A stretch of DNA of 64,000 nt, from assembly GCA_017644045.1 (NCBI GenBank), contig JAEPMI010000002.1, positions 453,024 through 517,023 of the forward strand. The letters are read 5' to 3'. The DNA is from Deltaproteobacteria bacterium (GTDB lineage Bacteria; Myxococcota_A; Polyangia; Polyangiales; Houyiibacteriaceae). Below are positions 52,674-60,815 of the stretch, piece after piece; the first letter of the stretch is position 1, and each line of letters starts with the position of its first letter. Below the pieces are notes generated by a model, which worked only from the letters and a program-made list of their open reading frames with translations, did no database searches and was not told where the DNA came from. The position numbers and the translations under genes are program-made.

Positions 52674-53755
52674 CAGACGCCGTAGGTGGTCGAGCCGAGC
52701 GCGATGGCCGGGTCGAGCGAGAAGCAGTCGTAGAGCGTGTTGGGGCAGTCCGCGTTGAAGGTCGGGCTGACCGTGCTCGGGTTCCGGCAGAGGTGCAGGC
52801 ACTGGTTGCCGAAGCCGTCGGGGTCGAGGCAGATGTGGCCCGGTGCGCAGTCGTCCTGGGTGGCGCAGAACGCGCCCTGCGTTCCGGGACCGACCGGGTC
52901 GGCGGTGCAGTGGCTCAGGTCACGCATCGCGCCCGCGCTCTCCTGACCGAGGAAGCACCAGCTGCCGGCCGGACAGCCCGTGTTCGATGCCGGCTCGCAG
53001 CCCATCGTGCAGACGGTCTCGCTGAGCGCCCCACCGGACGAGTCCTCGAGCCCGATGATGCAGAGCGCGCCTGGCTGACCGCCGCAGTCGGAGTCCGTGT
53101 TGCAGAAGCGGTGGCAGCCGCCGACCGAAGCGCTCAGGCCGATGCAGGTGTTGCCCGCCTGGCAGTCGGCGATGGCGGTGCACGCGCTGCGGGTCGCACC
53201 GCTGCCGGCGGTCGCGCACGAGCGCACGCCGTCCGGGTCCATGTAGCAGGCCTGGCCCGCGCCACAGCCACACTGCGGGCTCACCAGCTTGCACGGACTC
53301 TCGCTGCAGCTCGGGGTCCCGGGCTGACAGCCGGTGACCGAGTTGCAGGTCTCGCCGGCGGCGCAGAGCGCGTCGTTCGGCGTCGCGGTGCAGGTACCGC
53401 CTGGCTCCGCGCACCGGTCCATCGTGCAGGCCACGCCATCGTTGCAGGCGACCGGCGTCCCCGGCGCGCAGGTGCCGCCGGTGCAGGTCTCGACCCCGTC
53501 GCAGGCCAAACCGTTGTCGCAGTCCGCGGGGGTCGTGCACTCGCGCGGCGGGCCGAGGTCGGAGGGACCGAGGTCCGATCCGCCGAGATCCACCCCCGGG
53601 CTCAGGTCGGGGAGCGGAGGCGTCGCGTCCATGCCGGGTCCGGCGTCGACCGTGGGCCGCGGGCCGAGATCCGCCCCGGTCCGGTCGGTCCCGCGGCCGC
53701 CACCTTGGGCGCACGCAGCACCCAGAAGCAACGAGCAAGCGAGAAGAAAGCGCAT
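52664..53755 (-). CDS. Cysteine-rich lipoprotein with DLG linker
   Basis: The product is 363 aa. The lipobox is GAAC. A linker of about 50 residues contains repeated DLG motifs (DLGGSDLGPSDLGPP). The mature region has more than thirty Cys residues in repeats such as CTTPADCDNGLACDG and CTAIADCQAGNTCIG, like myxobacterial Cys-rich repeat proteins. It is probably a disulphide-rich surface protein. GAGGAAA precedes the ATG, with TGCTAAACG upstream. Confidence 0.8.
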   Translation of the reverse strand: MRFLLACSLLLGAACAQGGGRGTDRTGADLGPRPTVDAGPGMDATPPLPDLSPGVDLGGSDLGPSDLGPPRECTTPADCDNGLACDGVETCTGGTCAPGTPVACNDGVACTMDRCAEPGGTCTATPNDALCAAGETCNSVTGCQPGTPSCSESPCKLVSPQCGCGAGQACYMDPDGVRSCATAGSGATRSACTAIADCQAGNTCIGLSASVGGCHRFCNTDSDCGGQPGALCIIGLEDSSGGALSETVCTMGCEPASNTGCPAGSWCFLGQESAGAMRDLSHCTADPVGPGTQGAFCATQDDCAPGHICLDPDGFGNQCLHLCRNPSTVSPTFNADCPNTLYDCFSLDPAIALGSTTYGVCYF

Positions 53756-53841
53756 TTTCCTCGTTTAGCACCCGATCTTCGGTCGCGCGACGCTGAACCA
53801 CGCTCACGCCACGGTGACCGAGCCTCTGACCCTCGATTCGT

Positions 53842-54582
53842 TCAGCGGAAGAGGGCCGCGACACACGCGACGACGGCGCAGCCGAAGACCACGGCGCGCA
53901 GGGCCTTCGACCGAGCTTTCAGCGCGAAGCGGACCCCGAGCAGGGCGCCGACGACGGTCGCGCCAGAGAGCACGAGCCCATGAACCCAGCGCACCTGACC
54001 CGCCATCACGAAGACCCCGAGGGCGACCAGGGTGAAGGCGAGGACCACCACCAGCTTGAGCGCGTTCGCCTCGACCAGCGACCGACGGGTGAGTCCGGTG
54101 AGCACCGCGAGCAGCACCAGCCCGACGCCCGCCTGGACGAAGCCACCGTAGAGACCGGCGACGAAGAGGCCGAGAGGGCTGAGGGCGTGCGGCTCCGCGG
54201 ACTCGTCGTCGGGATCGACCGGCGGCCGGATCAGGAAGACGAGCGCGACGACCAACATGGTCCCGAAGAGCACGGGCCCGAGATAGGCCTGCGGGACCAC
54301 GTACGCGGCCACGACCGCGCCGATGACGGCGCCGACGATGGTGGGAAGCAAGACCTTTCGGACGGTGGCCCACTCCACCACCCCCGCCTTGTCGAAGCGC
54401 CAAGCACCCGCGAGCGACTGGAGCACCACCGCGATCCGGTTGGTGCCGTTGGCGACGTCGACCGGCAGACCGATCAGCACGAGCGCCGGCAGGGTCAGCA
54501 TCGAGCCACCGCCAGCGATCGTGTTGATGAACCCTGCCACCAGCCCGGCGGCGAGCAGCGCCGCGAGACCGAGGGGATCCAT
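53842..54582 (-). CDS. TauE/SafE-family (DUF81) membrane transporter
   Basis: The product is 246 aa with seven or eight membrane helices. The TauE/SafE pattern includes the N-terminal GFINTIAGGGSMLTLPAL and NGTNRIAVVLQS, and a second half with LYGGFVQAGVGLVLLAVL and EANALKLVVVL. Family members export sulfite or sulfonate-related anions. The ATG shares one base with the stop of the aldolase-like gene (TGATG), so the two are translationally coupled. Confidence 0.92.
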   Translation of the reverse strand: MDPLGLAALLAAGLVAGFINTIAGGGSMLTLPALVLIGLPVDVANGTNRIAVVLQSLAGAWRFDKAGVVEWATVRKVLLPTIVGAVIGAVVAAYVVPQAYLGPVLFGTMLVVALVFLIRPPVDPDDESAEPHALSPLGLFVAGLYGGFVQAGVGLVLLAVLTGLTRRSLVEANALKLVVVLAFTLVALGVFVMAGQVRWVHGLVLSGATVVGALLGVRFALKARSKALRAVVFGCAVVACVAALFR

Positions 54583-55406
54583 CAGTCGTCCGGCTCGAGC
54601 GCGATCATGTCCGAGTCGTCGAGCGCCACGCTCTCGAAGGCGGCCTCGTCGATCAACGGCTGGCTGCCGTCGCGATCACCTTCGGCGAGGTCGTCGTCGA
54701 AGAGCTGCGCGATTCCAGAGTCGGGCGGGGGCGGGTAGTCGCTCTTGATGTCGGTGAACGAGATCCGGGCCGGTGTGCCGAGCGCATCGGCGCAGACCTC
54801 GGTGAGCGCGACGGCGCGCATCGTGATGACCTGGTTGGCTGCGGCGTCGGCAGCCTCCGGGAAGATGTTGCGGTCGACCATGGCCGCGGCCGCGCCGAGC
54901 TCGAGGAACGACGGAGCGTTCTCGACGTCGATGTTTCCGCTGACCAGGAGCGGCACGTCCGGGAAGGTGCGACGGATGCTCGCGAAGTAGGTCTCGCCGC
55001 CGGCCATCGCGCCGACGGGGTGGACGCTGACGAGATCGGCGCCGGCCCGACGCGCGATCTGGATCTCGTTCGGGGTCAGCGCGCCTGCGATGACCGTGAG
55101 GCCCCGACTCTTGGCCGCCTCGATGATCTCGGGATCGTTGACCGGGGTGATCACCAGCTCGGCACCCGCGGCGACGGCGGCGGCCACCTGACTCGCGTCC
55201 ACGACCCCGCTGATGCCGACGATCAGGTCACCCACGTCGTCGAGCTCGCTGACGACCTCGGTGACGTTCCCGAGGGTCACCGGGACGCCGAGGATGTTGA
55301 TGCCGCCCTGCGAGACCGCGATGCCCCACTCGACGATGGCGTCCTCGATGGGCGCGTCGATGACCGCGATCAGGCCGTGCTCGAGAATGTGGGCGACGAT
55401 GGACAA
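54582..55406 (-). CDS. KDPG-aldolase-like protein lacking catalytic residues
   Basis: The product is 274 aa from TTG 55406, with a GGGG stretch just upstream. Residues ~5-210 follow the Eda (2-keto-3-deoxy-6-phosphogluconate aldolase) fold: ILEHGLIAVI at the start, AAAVAAGAELVITP, SRGLTVIAGALTPNEI, GADLVSVHPVGAMAGG and LVSGNIDVENAPSFLELGA. The Schiff-base Lys (K in the FKFFPA segment of E. coli Eda) aligns with Ser in LVSVHPV, and the catalytic Glu (LEVTLR) aligns with Gly. An acidic tail of about 55 residues follows. It is coupled to the TauE gene. Probably a non-aldolase relative. Confidence 0.75.
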   Translation of the reverse strand: MSIVAHILEHGLIAVIDAPIEDAIVEWGIAVSQGGINILGVPVTLGNVTEVVSELDDVGDLIVGISGVVDASQVAAAVAAGAELVITPVNDPEIIEAAKSRGLTVIAGALTPNEIQIARRAGADLVSVHPVGAMAGGETYFASIRRTFPDVPLLVSGNIDVENAPSFLELGAAAAMVDRNIFPEAADAAANQVITMRAVALTEVCADALGTPARISFTDIKSDYPPPPDSGIAQLFDDDLAEGDRDGSQPLIDEAAFESVALDDSDMIALEPDD

Positions 55407-55533
55407 GCGGACCCCGGGCCGGAGCTTAGCCCAAGTTCCGGCGTGAGCGTTGCTCTCTTCTCGATTCCGGCAGCGATTTCGGGGGCAGAGCTGGCACCTC
55501 ACGAGGCTGTTTGCGCCAGGTTCGGCGGGGACG

Positions 55534-55539
55534 TAGGGT
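55534..55539 (+). promoter_or_regulatory. -10 box (TAGGGT), near-leaderless candidate
   Basis: TAGGGT lies 8 nt before GTG 55548. Confidence 0.35.
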
Positions 55540-55547
55540 CCGCGGCC

Positions 55548-56909
55548 GTGGCGACCGACCAGTCCAAGATCTTCGTCCTCGATACCAACGTTCTGCTGCA
55601 CGACGCGCGGGCCATCTACAAGTTCGAGGAGAACACCGTCGTCATCCCGATCTACGTGATCGAGGAGGTCGACAACTTCAAGAAGGAGCTCAGCGAACGC
55701 GGCCGGAACGCTCGTGAGCTCGCTCGAACCTTGGACGACCTGCGCGCCGCGAACGGCCACTCGCTCCAGGAGGGTGTTTCGATCCCGAGCCACGGCGACA
55801 AGCCGGACGGCACGCTGATCGTGGCCGTGCCCAAGGGTGGTCAGGCCGACCTGATGCGCCATCGGGACAACCGGCAGATGGACCACGCCATCATGAACAC
55901 CGCCCTCGAGCTCCGGGACGCGAACCCGGACCGAGCGGTGATCTTCGTGACGATGGACTCGAACCTCCGCATCCGGGCCGACGTGCTCGGGCTGCGCGCG
56001 GAGGGGTACGAGCACGGGCGGGTCTCGGTGCGCGAGCTCTACTCGGGCATCGTGAAGGTCCCGACGTCCAAGGCGCTGGTCGACGCGCTCGGCAAGCGCG
56101 AAGCCGTGCCGGGCGCCGAGCTCTCCCTTCCGGACGAGCTGCACCCGAACGCCTGCATCGTGCTGCACGAGATCGAGCGCCCGAAGCACACGGCGCTCGG
56201 GCGCTTCGACTCGCAGACCAAGGAAGTGAAACCGCTCCGAGTGGGCCGCGAAGGCGCGTGGGGCATCCGGCCGCGCAACCTCGAGCAGTACTTCGCGCTC
56301 GACATGCTCCTCGACCCGGACGTCCACCTGCTGACGCTCGTCGGCAAGGCCGGCACCGGAAAGACGCTCCTCGCGGTCGCCGCGGGTCTGCAGGCCGCGC
56401 TCGACGAGCGGAACTACGCGCGACTGGTCGTCAGCCGACCGATCTTCCCGCTCGGTCGCGACGTCGGCTACCTGCCGGGCACGCTCGAAGAGAAGCTGAA
56501 CCCCTGGATGCAGCCGATCTTCGACAACCTCGAGTACATCTTCACCGCACGCCACAACCCGGCGAGCGAGTTCCGCGACTACGAGGAGATGCTCCGCGAG
56601 GGCATGCTCCAGATCGAGCCGCTGACCTACATCCGCGGTCGCTCGTTGCCGAACCAGTTCCTGATCGTCGACGAGGCGCAGAACCTCACCCCGCACGAGA
56701 TGAAGACGATCGTCACGCGCGCGGGCGCCAACACGAAGATCGTGCTCACCGGCGACCCGGAGCAGATCGACAACCCCTATGTCGACTCGGCGTCCAACGG
56801 TCTGACGATCCTCGCCGAGCGCTTCCGCAACGAGACCATCGCCGGCCACGTGACGCTGGTGAAGGGCGAGCGCAGCCCGCTCGCCGAGCGCGCGACCAAG
56901 CTGCTCTGA
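55548..56909 (+). CDS. PIN-PhoH protein (YlaK/PhoH2-like)
   Basis: The product is 453 aa from GTG 55548; the longer frame upstream is noise. The N-terminal PIN domain has KIFVLDTNVLLHD, with acidic metal sites E in IEEVDNF and D in VTMDSNLRIRAD. The C-terminal PhoH ATPase has Walker A VGKAGTGKT and Walker B LIVDEAQNLTP, and SRPIFPLGRDVGYLPGTLEEK. Such fusions are RNA-directed ATPase/nucleases. It is divergent from the aldolase-like gene. Confidence 0.95.
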   Translation: MATDQSKIFVLDTNVLLHDARAIYKFEENTVVIPIYVIEEVDNFKKELSERGRNARELARTLDDLRAANGHSLQEGVSIPSHGDKPDGTLIVAVPKGGQADLMRHRDNRQMDHAIMNTALELRDANPDRAVIFVTMDSNLRIRADVLGLRAEGYEHGRVSVRELYSGIVKVPTSKALVDALGKREAVPGAELSLPDELHPNACIVLHEIERPKHTALGRFDSQTKEVKPLRVGREGAWGIRPRNLEQYFALDMLLDPDVHLLTLVGKAGTGKTLLAVAAGLQAALDERNYARLVVSRPIFPLGRDVGYLPGTLEEKLNPWMQPIFDNLEYIFTARHNPASEFRDYEEMLREGMLQIEPLTYIRGRSLPNQFLIVDEAQNLTPHEMKTIVTRAGANTKIVLTGDPEQIDNPYVDSASNGLTILAERFRNETIAGHVTLVKGERSPLAERATKLL

Positions 56910-56930
56910 CGGTCCGCCCGCAGAATGGGC

Positions 56931-56936
56931 TACGCT
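56931..56936 (+). promoter_or_regulatory. -10 box (TACGCT), leaderless candidate
   Basis: TACGCT lies exactly 6 nt before ATG 56943, which supports that start over 56925. Confidence 0.45.
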
Positions 56937-56942
56937 GCGCCC

Positions 56943-58481
56943 ATGGTGGATCGAGGAGACCGGCTCAGGGCCCCGCTGGCGGGATGGGTCTTCCTCCTCC
57001 TCTGTTCCTGCACCGACCCCGGCCTCGAGCTGAGCGTGGATCTCAAGACCGATTGGCAGCCGGGTCGCCAATTCGTCGGTGTCGCGGTGACGCTCCTGCG
57101 CGGCGATTCGACTGCCCCGACCGGCTCGGAACAAGTGGTGGCCACGGTGGGCCAGGATTACCTCGGCGGGCTCCGGGTGGCCGAGTTCGATGGCCTGACG
57201 CGGGGCGAGTACACCCTTCGCGTCGAGCTCCTCACGCTGAGCGGAGCCGTCCTCGCCGAACGCGACACGCTGATCGAGCTCGACGGCGACTTCGCGTTGA
57301 CCGTGATCTTGGCCTCCTCGTGCGACGGTCTCGAGTGCCCCGGCGAGGGGGACCCCGCGGAGCTCCAAGCTTGCTACGGCGGTCGCTGCGTCGATCCGCG
57401 CTGCAGCCCCGAGCGGCCCGAGCTCTGCGGCCTCTCCTGCGCCGCCGACATCGACTGTCCGTCCACCGTGGAGTGTTCCGTCGGCGTGTGCGTCGACGGC
57501 GCGTGCCTCCAACAGCTCGACGACGAGAGCTGCGGACCGGGGTTCGTGTGCGATCTGCTCGAGGGCTGCACGCTCCCCGCGGGGGCCGACGGAGGACCAC
57601 CGTGCGAGCCTTCCGAGAGCTCCTGCACCAATGGCATGGACGACGACTGTGATGGGAACGTCGACTGCGCAGACTCGGAGTGCGCCGACATGGCATGCGA
57701 CGACGAGAGCGTCTGCACCGAGGGCGACACTTGCAGCGGAGCTGTCTGTGTCGGCACCCCGATCGTCTGTGACGACGGGAACGTCTGCACCGACGATTCG
57801 TGTGATCCCTTCCTCGGCTGTGTGGTCACCGACAACACCGCGCCGTGCGACGACGGCTCCTGGTGCAACGGCCCGGACGAGTGCCGCGACGGCTCGTGCC
57901 AGGAGCAGGGCCCGCCTCCGTGCACCGAGTTCTGCAACGAAGCGACGATGGCGTGCGACATGTGCGCGTCGAACTCGGACTGCGGCACCACGACCCGCAC
58001 CGACTGGGGGACCTGTCAGTACTCGAACGCCTGCGATGAGACCGGAACTCAGACCCGCCGGGTCACTCGCCGGACCTGTGACGCGGGGCGTTGCACGAGC
58101 ACGACGACGACCGAGAGACGCGACTGCAGCCGGACCGTGGCCAACGGCAAGCGCTGCGGCTCGGGTCGGATGTGTTGCTCCGGGAGCTGCGTGAGCACCT
58201 CCGCCAATCGTCACTGCGGCGCCTGCAAGGTCGACTGCACCAACATCGGTCTGACCTGCCGGTCGACGGGCAACGGGGGCCACGCATGCCGCGGGTGCTC
58301 GACCAACGCGGCCTGCCGCAGCGAGCTGAACAACTCGGCGACTTGCTATGACACCTCCGCGCCCCCCGCGTTCTGTCAGTGCCAGTGTCCGAGCAATGGG
58401 ATCTGCGCCAATGGAGGGTGTGGCGCGAACTTCTTCTGCCACGACGTCCCTGGCACCAACTTCTGCAGCCGCACTCGCTGA
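56943..58481 (+). CDS. Cysteine-rich surface lipoprotein
   Basis: The product is 512 aa. The signal ends with lipobox LCSC. Residues ~30-120 look beta-sandwich-like (SVDLKTDWQPG, GEYTLRVELLTL). From about residue 130 to the end there are more than sixty Cys residues in short repeats such as CDDGNVCTDDSCDPFLGC, CDDGSWCNGPDEC and CSTNAACRSELNNS. These match the disulphide-rich repeats seen in many myxobacterial outer-membrane lipoproteins. It is 33 nt after the PhoH gene but has its own -10 box. Confidence 0.8.
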   Translation: MVDRGDRLRAPLAGWVFLLLCSCTDPGLELSVDLKTDWQPGRQFVGVAVTLLRGDSTAPTGSEQVVATVGQDYLGGLRVAEFDGLTRGEYTLRVELLTLSGAVLAERDTLIELDGDFALTVILASSCDGLECPGEGDPAELQACYGGRCVDPRCSPERPELCGLSCAADIDCPSTVECSVGVCVDGACLQQLDDESCGPGFVCDLLEGCTLPAGADGGPPCEPSESSCTNGMDDDCDGNVDCADSECADMACDDESVCTEGDTCSGAVCVGTPIVCDDGNVCTDDSCDPFLGCVVTDNTAPCDDGSWCNGPDECRDGSCQEQGPPPCTEFCNEATMACDMCASNSDCGTTTRTDWGTCQYSNACDETGTQTRRVTRRTCDAGRCTSTTTTERRDCSRTVANGKRCGSGRMCCSGSCVSTSANRHCGACKVDCTNIGLTCRSTGNGGHACRGCSTNAACRSELNNSATCYDTSAPPAFCQCQCPSNGICANGGCGANFFCHDVPGTNFCSRTR

Positions 58482-58517
58482 CTCCACGTCGCGACCACAT
58501 GCGTGCAAGGCGCGGAG

Positions 58518-58526
58518 TGCTAGAGT
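58518..58526 (+). promoter_or_regulatory. Extended -10 box (TGCTAGAGT)
   Basis: A full TGnTAnnnT match lies 8 nt before a short ORF that leads into the DUF1704 gene. Confidence 0.45.
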
Positions 58527-58534
58527 CCTCCGTC

Positions 58535-58564
58535 GTGAATCGGGTCCTTCAGGAGCGCGTTTGA
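58535..58564 (+). CDS. Possible 9-aa leader ORF coupled to the DUF1704 gene
   Basis: GTG-initiated MNRVLQERV ends in TGA (58562-58564), which overlaps the TTG start of the next gene (TTGA). The AGGAG ribosome site of that gene lies inside this ORF. The arrangement parallels the spoVR leader ORF. It could be chance. Confidence 0.3.
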   Translation: MNRVLQERV

Positions 58565-59745
58565 GCAAGAGAGTGCAGCGAGAGCTGGACGCACGCCTGC
58601 GTCGCATCGCCTCCGTCGCGCGCCTGCTCCCAGCGCTCACCGCCCGACACGGTCGCTCCGAGCGTCTGCGGCTCGTCCGCGCGCTCGAGACCGGTGAGCG
58701 GATGGAGCCGAAGCTCTCCGCGGAGCCACAGCGCGTGCCGCGGAGCGTGTGGCGCGACCTGGACGAAGCCCGGGTGCTGGCGCCTCAGAGCGAAGCCGCC
58801 GAGCTGCACTTTGCGCGACTCGACGAGCTGGAGCTCGAGCTGACCCTGATGGAGGTCCTCGGCGAGCCGCGGCGAGTCCGGCCCATGGCGGCCAGGCTCT
58901 ACGGCACCGGCGACCGAGAGGTCCGCTACGAGGGCGAGACGATGCGACTCGCGGAGGTCGCCGACCGCCTCCTCGAGACCGTCCACGGAGAAGCGGAAGC
59001 GCCATCGCTGCCCGTCGCGGGCGACGGCTCCGCGGCGGCGCTGATGCACGCGGTGGCCGAGCGCGCGGGGCTGAGGATCGAGGTCCAGGTGGAGCCACGG
59101 CTGGTCGCGAACGCAGCCGCCGGTGAGCGCACCCTCTTCCTGGCGGAGCGACGCTTCGGCGCGCGCGAGGCCCGACGCCTGGCGGCGCACGAGATCCTCG
59201 GCCACCTGGTCGCGGCCGCGAACGGACGTGCTCAGCCGATCGCCCTGCTGAGCGTGGGCACGGCCGACGCCTTCACGGACCAGGAGGGTCTCGCGCTCGC
59301 GCTGGAGGAGCGCGCCGGGCTGATGAGCGACCACCGGCTCCGCACCCTCGCGGCGCGCGTGTGGGTCACGGACCGGATGCACGACGGAGCGACCTTCGAG
59401 TGCAGTGTTCGTCAGCTGGCACAGGAACACGGGTTCTCGGCGACCGAGGCGGTCGCGCTCGGCGAGCGCGCTTGGCGGGGCGGTGGCGTCGCACGCGACG
59501 CGGCCTACCTCTTCGGTTGGCTGCGCATCCGCGAGGCGCTGAACGAAGGACACGCGACCGTCGACGAGCTGCGCCTCGGGCGCGTGTCGCTGGCGGCGCT
59601 CCCCACCCTCCGGCGCATGCTGGAGGCGGGAACGATTCGACCGGGGCCCTTCCGCCCCTCGCTCGATTGCGTGCACGAAGCTGCGCCGCTGATTCACAGC
59701 CGTGAGTCGCAGCGGTTGGACGGCGCGCTCGCGCTGGAAGACTGA
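58561..59745 (+). CDS. DUF1704 (MATCAP-like) metallopeptidase
   Basis: The product is 394 aa from TTG 58561, with AGGAG (58551-58555) five bases upstream. No other start fits this frame without a longer unlikely extension. The C-terminal half has the DUF1704 zinc motif HEILGH (H210, E211, H215) and a downstream third ligand, E242, in DQEGLAL. GRAQPIALL and AYLFGWLRIREAL are also family-like. Eukaryotic relatives (MATCAP) remove C-terminal tyrosine or related tails; bacterial substrates are unknown. The N-terminal half is helical and has no signal peptide. Confidence 0.85.
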   Translation: MSKRVQRELDARLRRIASVARLLPALTARHGRSERLRLVRALETGERMEPKLSAEPQRVPRSVWRDLDEARVLAPQSEAAELHFARLDELELELTLMEVLGEPRRVRPMAARLYGTGDREVRYEGETMRLAEVADRLLETVHGEAEAPSLPVAGDGSAAALMHAVAERAGLRIEVQVEPRLVANAAAGERTLFLAERRFGAREARRLAAHEILGHLVAAANGRAQPIALLSVGTADAFTDQEGLALALEERAGLMSDHRLRTLAARVWVTDRMHDGATFECSVRQLAQEHGFSATEAVALGERAWRGGGVARDAAYLFGWLRIREALNEGHATVDELRLGRVSLAALPTLRRMLEAGTIRPGPFRPSLDCVHEAAPLIHSRESQRLDGALALED

Positions 59746-59749
59746 CCCG

Positions 59750-60235
59750 CTACGCGAGCTTCTCGCGGAGGCGCGCGGCCACGCTGCCGGGCACGAGCTC
59801 TTCGACGTTGCCGCCGAGCTTCGCGGCTTCCTTGATCAGGTTCGACGAGACGTAGAAGTACGCGTCGTCCGCCATGATGAAGACGGTCTCCACGTCCGGG
59901 TTCAGGTGGCGGTTCATGTTCGCCATCTGCAGCTCGTACTCGAAGTCGGCCACGGCGCGGAGGCCGCGGAGGATGACCTGCGCCTCCTGCTGGCGGCAGT
60001 AGTCGACCAGCAGGCCGTCGAAGCGGTCGACGTCGATCCGATCGCCGTAACCCATCTCGGCGGCGGCCTCCTGGATCATCTCGATGCGTTCCTCGACCGT
60101 GAACATCGCCGTCTTCCGCGGGTTGTTCAGCACGGCGACGACGATCCGGTCGAACGCCTTCATGCCGCTCGCCAAGATGCTGGTGTGGCCTCGAGTGATC
60201 GGGTCGAAGGACCCCGGGTAGACGGCAGTTCTCAT
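59750..60235 (-). CDS. coaD: Phosphopantetheine adenylyltransferase
   Basis: The product is 161 aa, the usual length. It makes dephospho-CoA from 4'-phosphopantetheine and ATP. Signatures are YPGSFDPITRGH at residues 6-17 (nucleotide binding), NNPRKT, VILRGLRAVADFEYE and VSSNLIKEAA. It lies 10 bases after the rsmD stop on the same strand, a very common bacterial pair. It converges with the DUF1704 gene. Confidence 0.97.
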   Translation of the reverse strand: MRTAVYPGSFDPITRGHTSILASGMKAFDRIVVAVLNNPRKTAMFTVEERIEMIQEAAAEMGYGDRIDVDRFDGLLVDYCRQQEAQVILRGLRAVADFEYELQMANMNRHLNPDVETVFIMADDAYFYVSSNLIKEAAKLGGNVEELVPGSVAARLREKLA

Positions 60236-60245
60236 CGCGAATGTC

Positions 60246-60803
60246 TCATCGGTTGGGCGGCTCTAGCAGGTCCACGGCGGTGTCACCATAGCGGTAGCTG
60301 GTGACCGCGTGGAAGGGATGTTCGGGGAGCGTGTCCTGGCTCGCTCGTTCGACGACCAGAAGCGCGCCCTCCGCGAGCGCGGGAGCGAGCCCCTCGAGCA
60401 GCGGGCCGAGGTCGGCCAGCCGTGCATAGGGCGGGTCGGCGAAGACCAGATCGAAGGGCCCGATCCGACCGATCGCCTGAGCGGCCTTCGCCGAGAAGAG
60501 GTCGTCGCGCCTGAGCGTGATTCGCTCGCTGAGCCCGAGGGCCTCGGCGCTGGTCTTCAGCCCCCGCTGGACCTTGCGATCCGATTCGACCAACACCGCG
60601 TGCTCGGCGCCGCGCGAGAGCGCCTCGAACGCGAGCGCCCCGCTACCCGCGAAGAGGTCGAGGACGCGCGCGCCCGCGATGGCGCCTCGCGCCTCGAGCG
60701 CAGACGCGAGCGCCTCGCGCACCCGCTCGGAGGTCGGGCGCGTCCCCTGACCCTTGGGCGCCGGAAAGCGGCGGCCACGGAGCGCACCGCCGACGATCCG
60801 CAT
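60246..60803 (-). CDS. rsmD: 16S rRNA (guanine966-N2)-methyltransferase
   Basis: The product is 185 aa. It methylates G966 of 16S rRNA with S-adenosylmethionine. The N-terminal MRIVGGALRGRRFP is followed by the SAM motif DLFAGSGALAFEALSRGA and the catalytic DPPY in VFADPPYARL. The start follows GGGAG with little spacing. It forms an operon with the PEGA-domain gene upstream and coaD downstream. Confidence 0.95.
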   Translation of the reverse strand: MRIVGGALRGRRFPAPKGQGTRPTSERVREALASALEARGAIAGARVLDLFAGSGALAFEALSRGAEHAVLVESDRKVQRGLKTSAEALGLSERITLRRDDLFSAKAAQAIGRIGPFDLVFADPPYARLADLGPLLEGLAPALAEGALLVVERASQDTLPEHPFHAVTSYRYGDTAVDLLEPPNR

Positions 60804-60815
60804 CTCCCGCTCGGT

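Noticed and set aside
55407-58640. Long N-terminal extension of the aldolase-like frame (1352 codons in total)
   Set aside because: It covers PhoH and the Cys-rich lipoprotein genes antisense, has no domain, and the Eda-like fold begins only after 55406.
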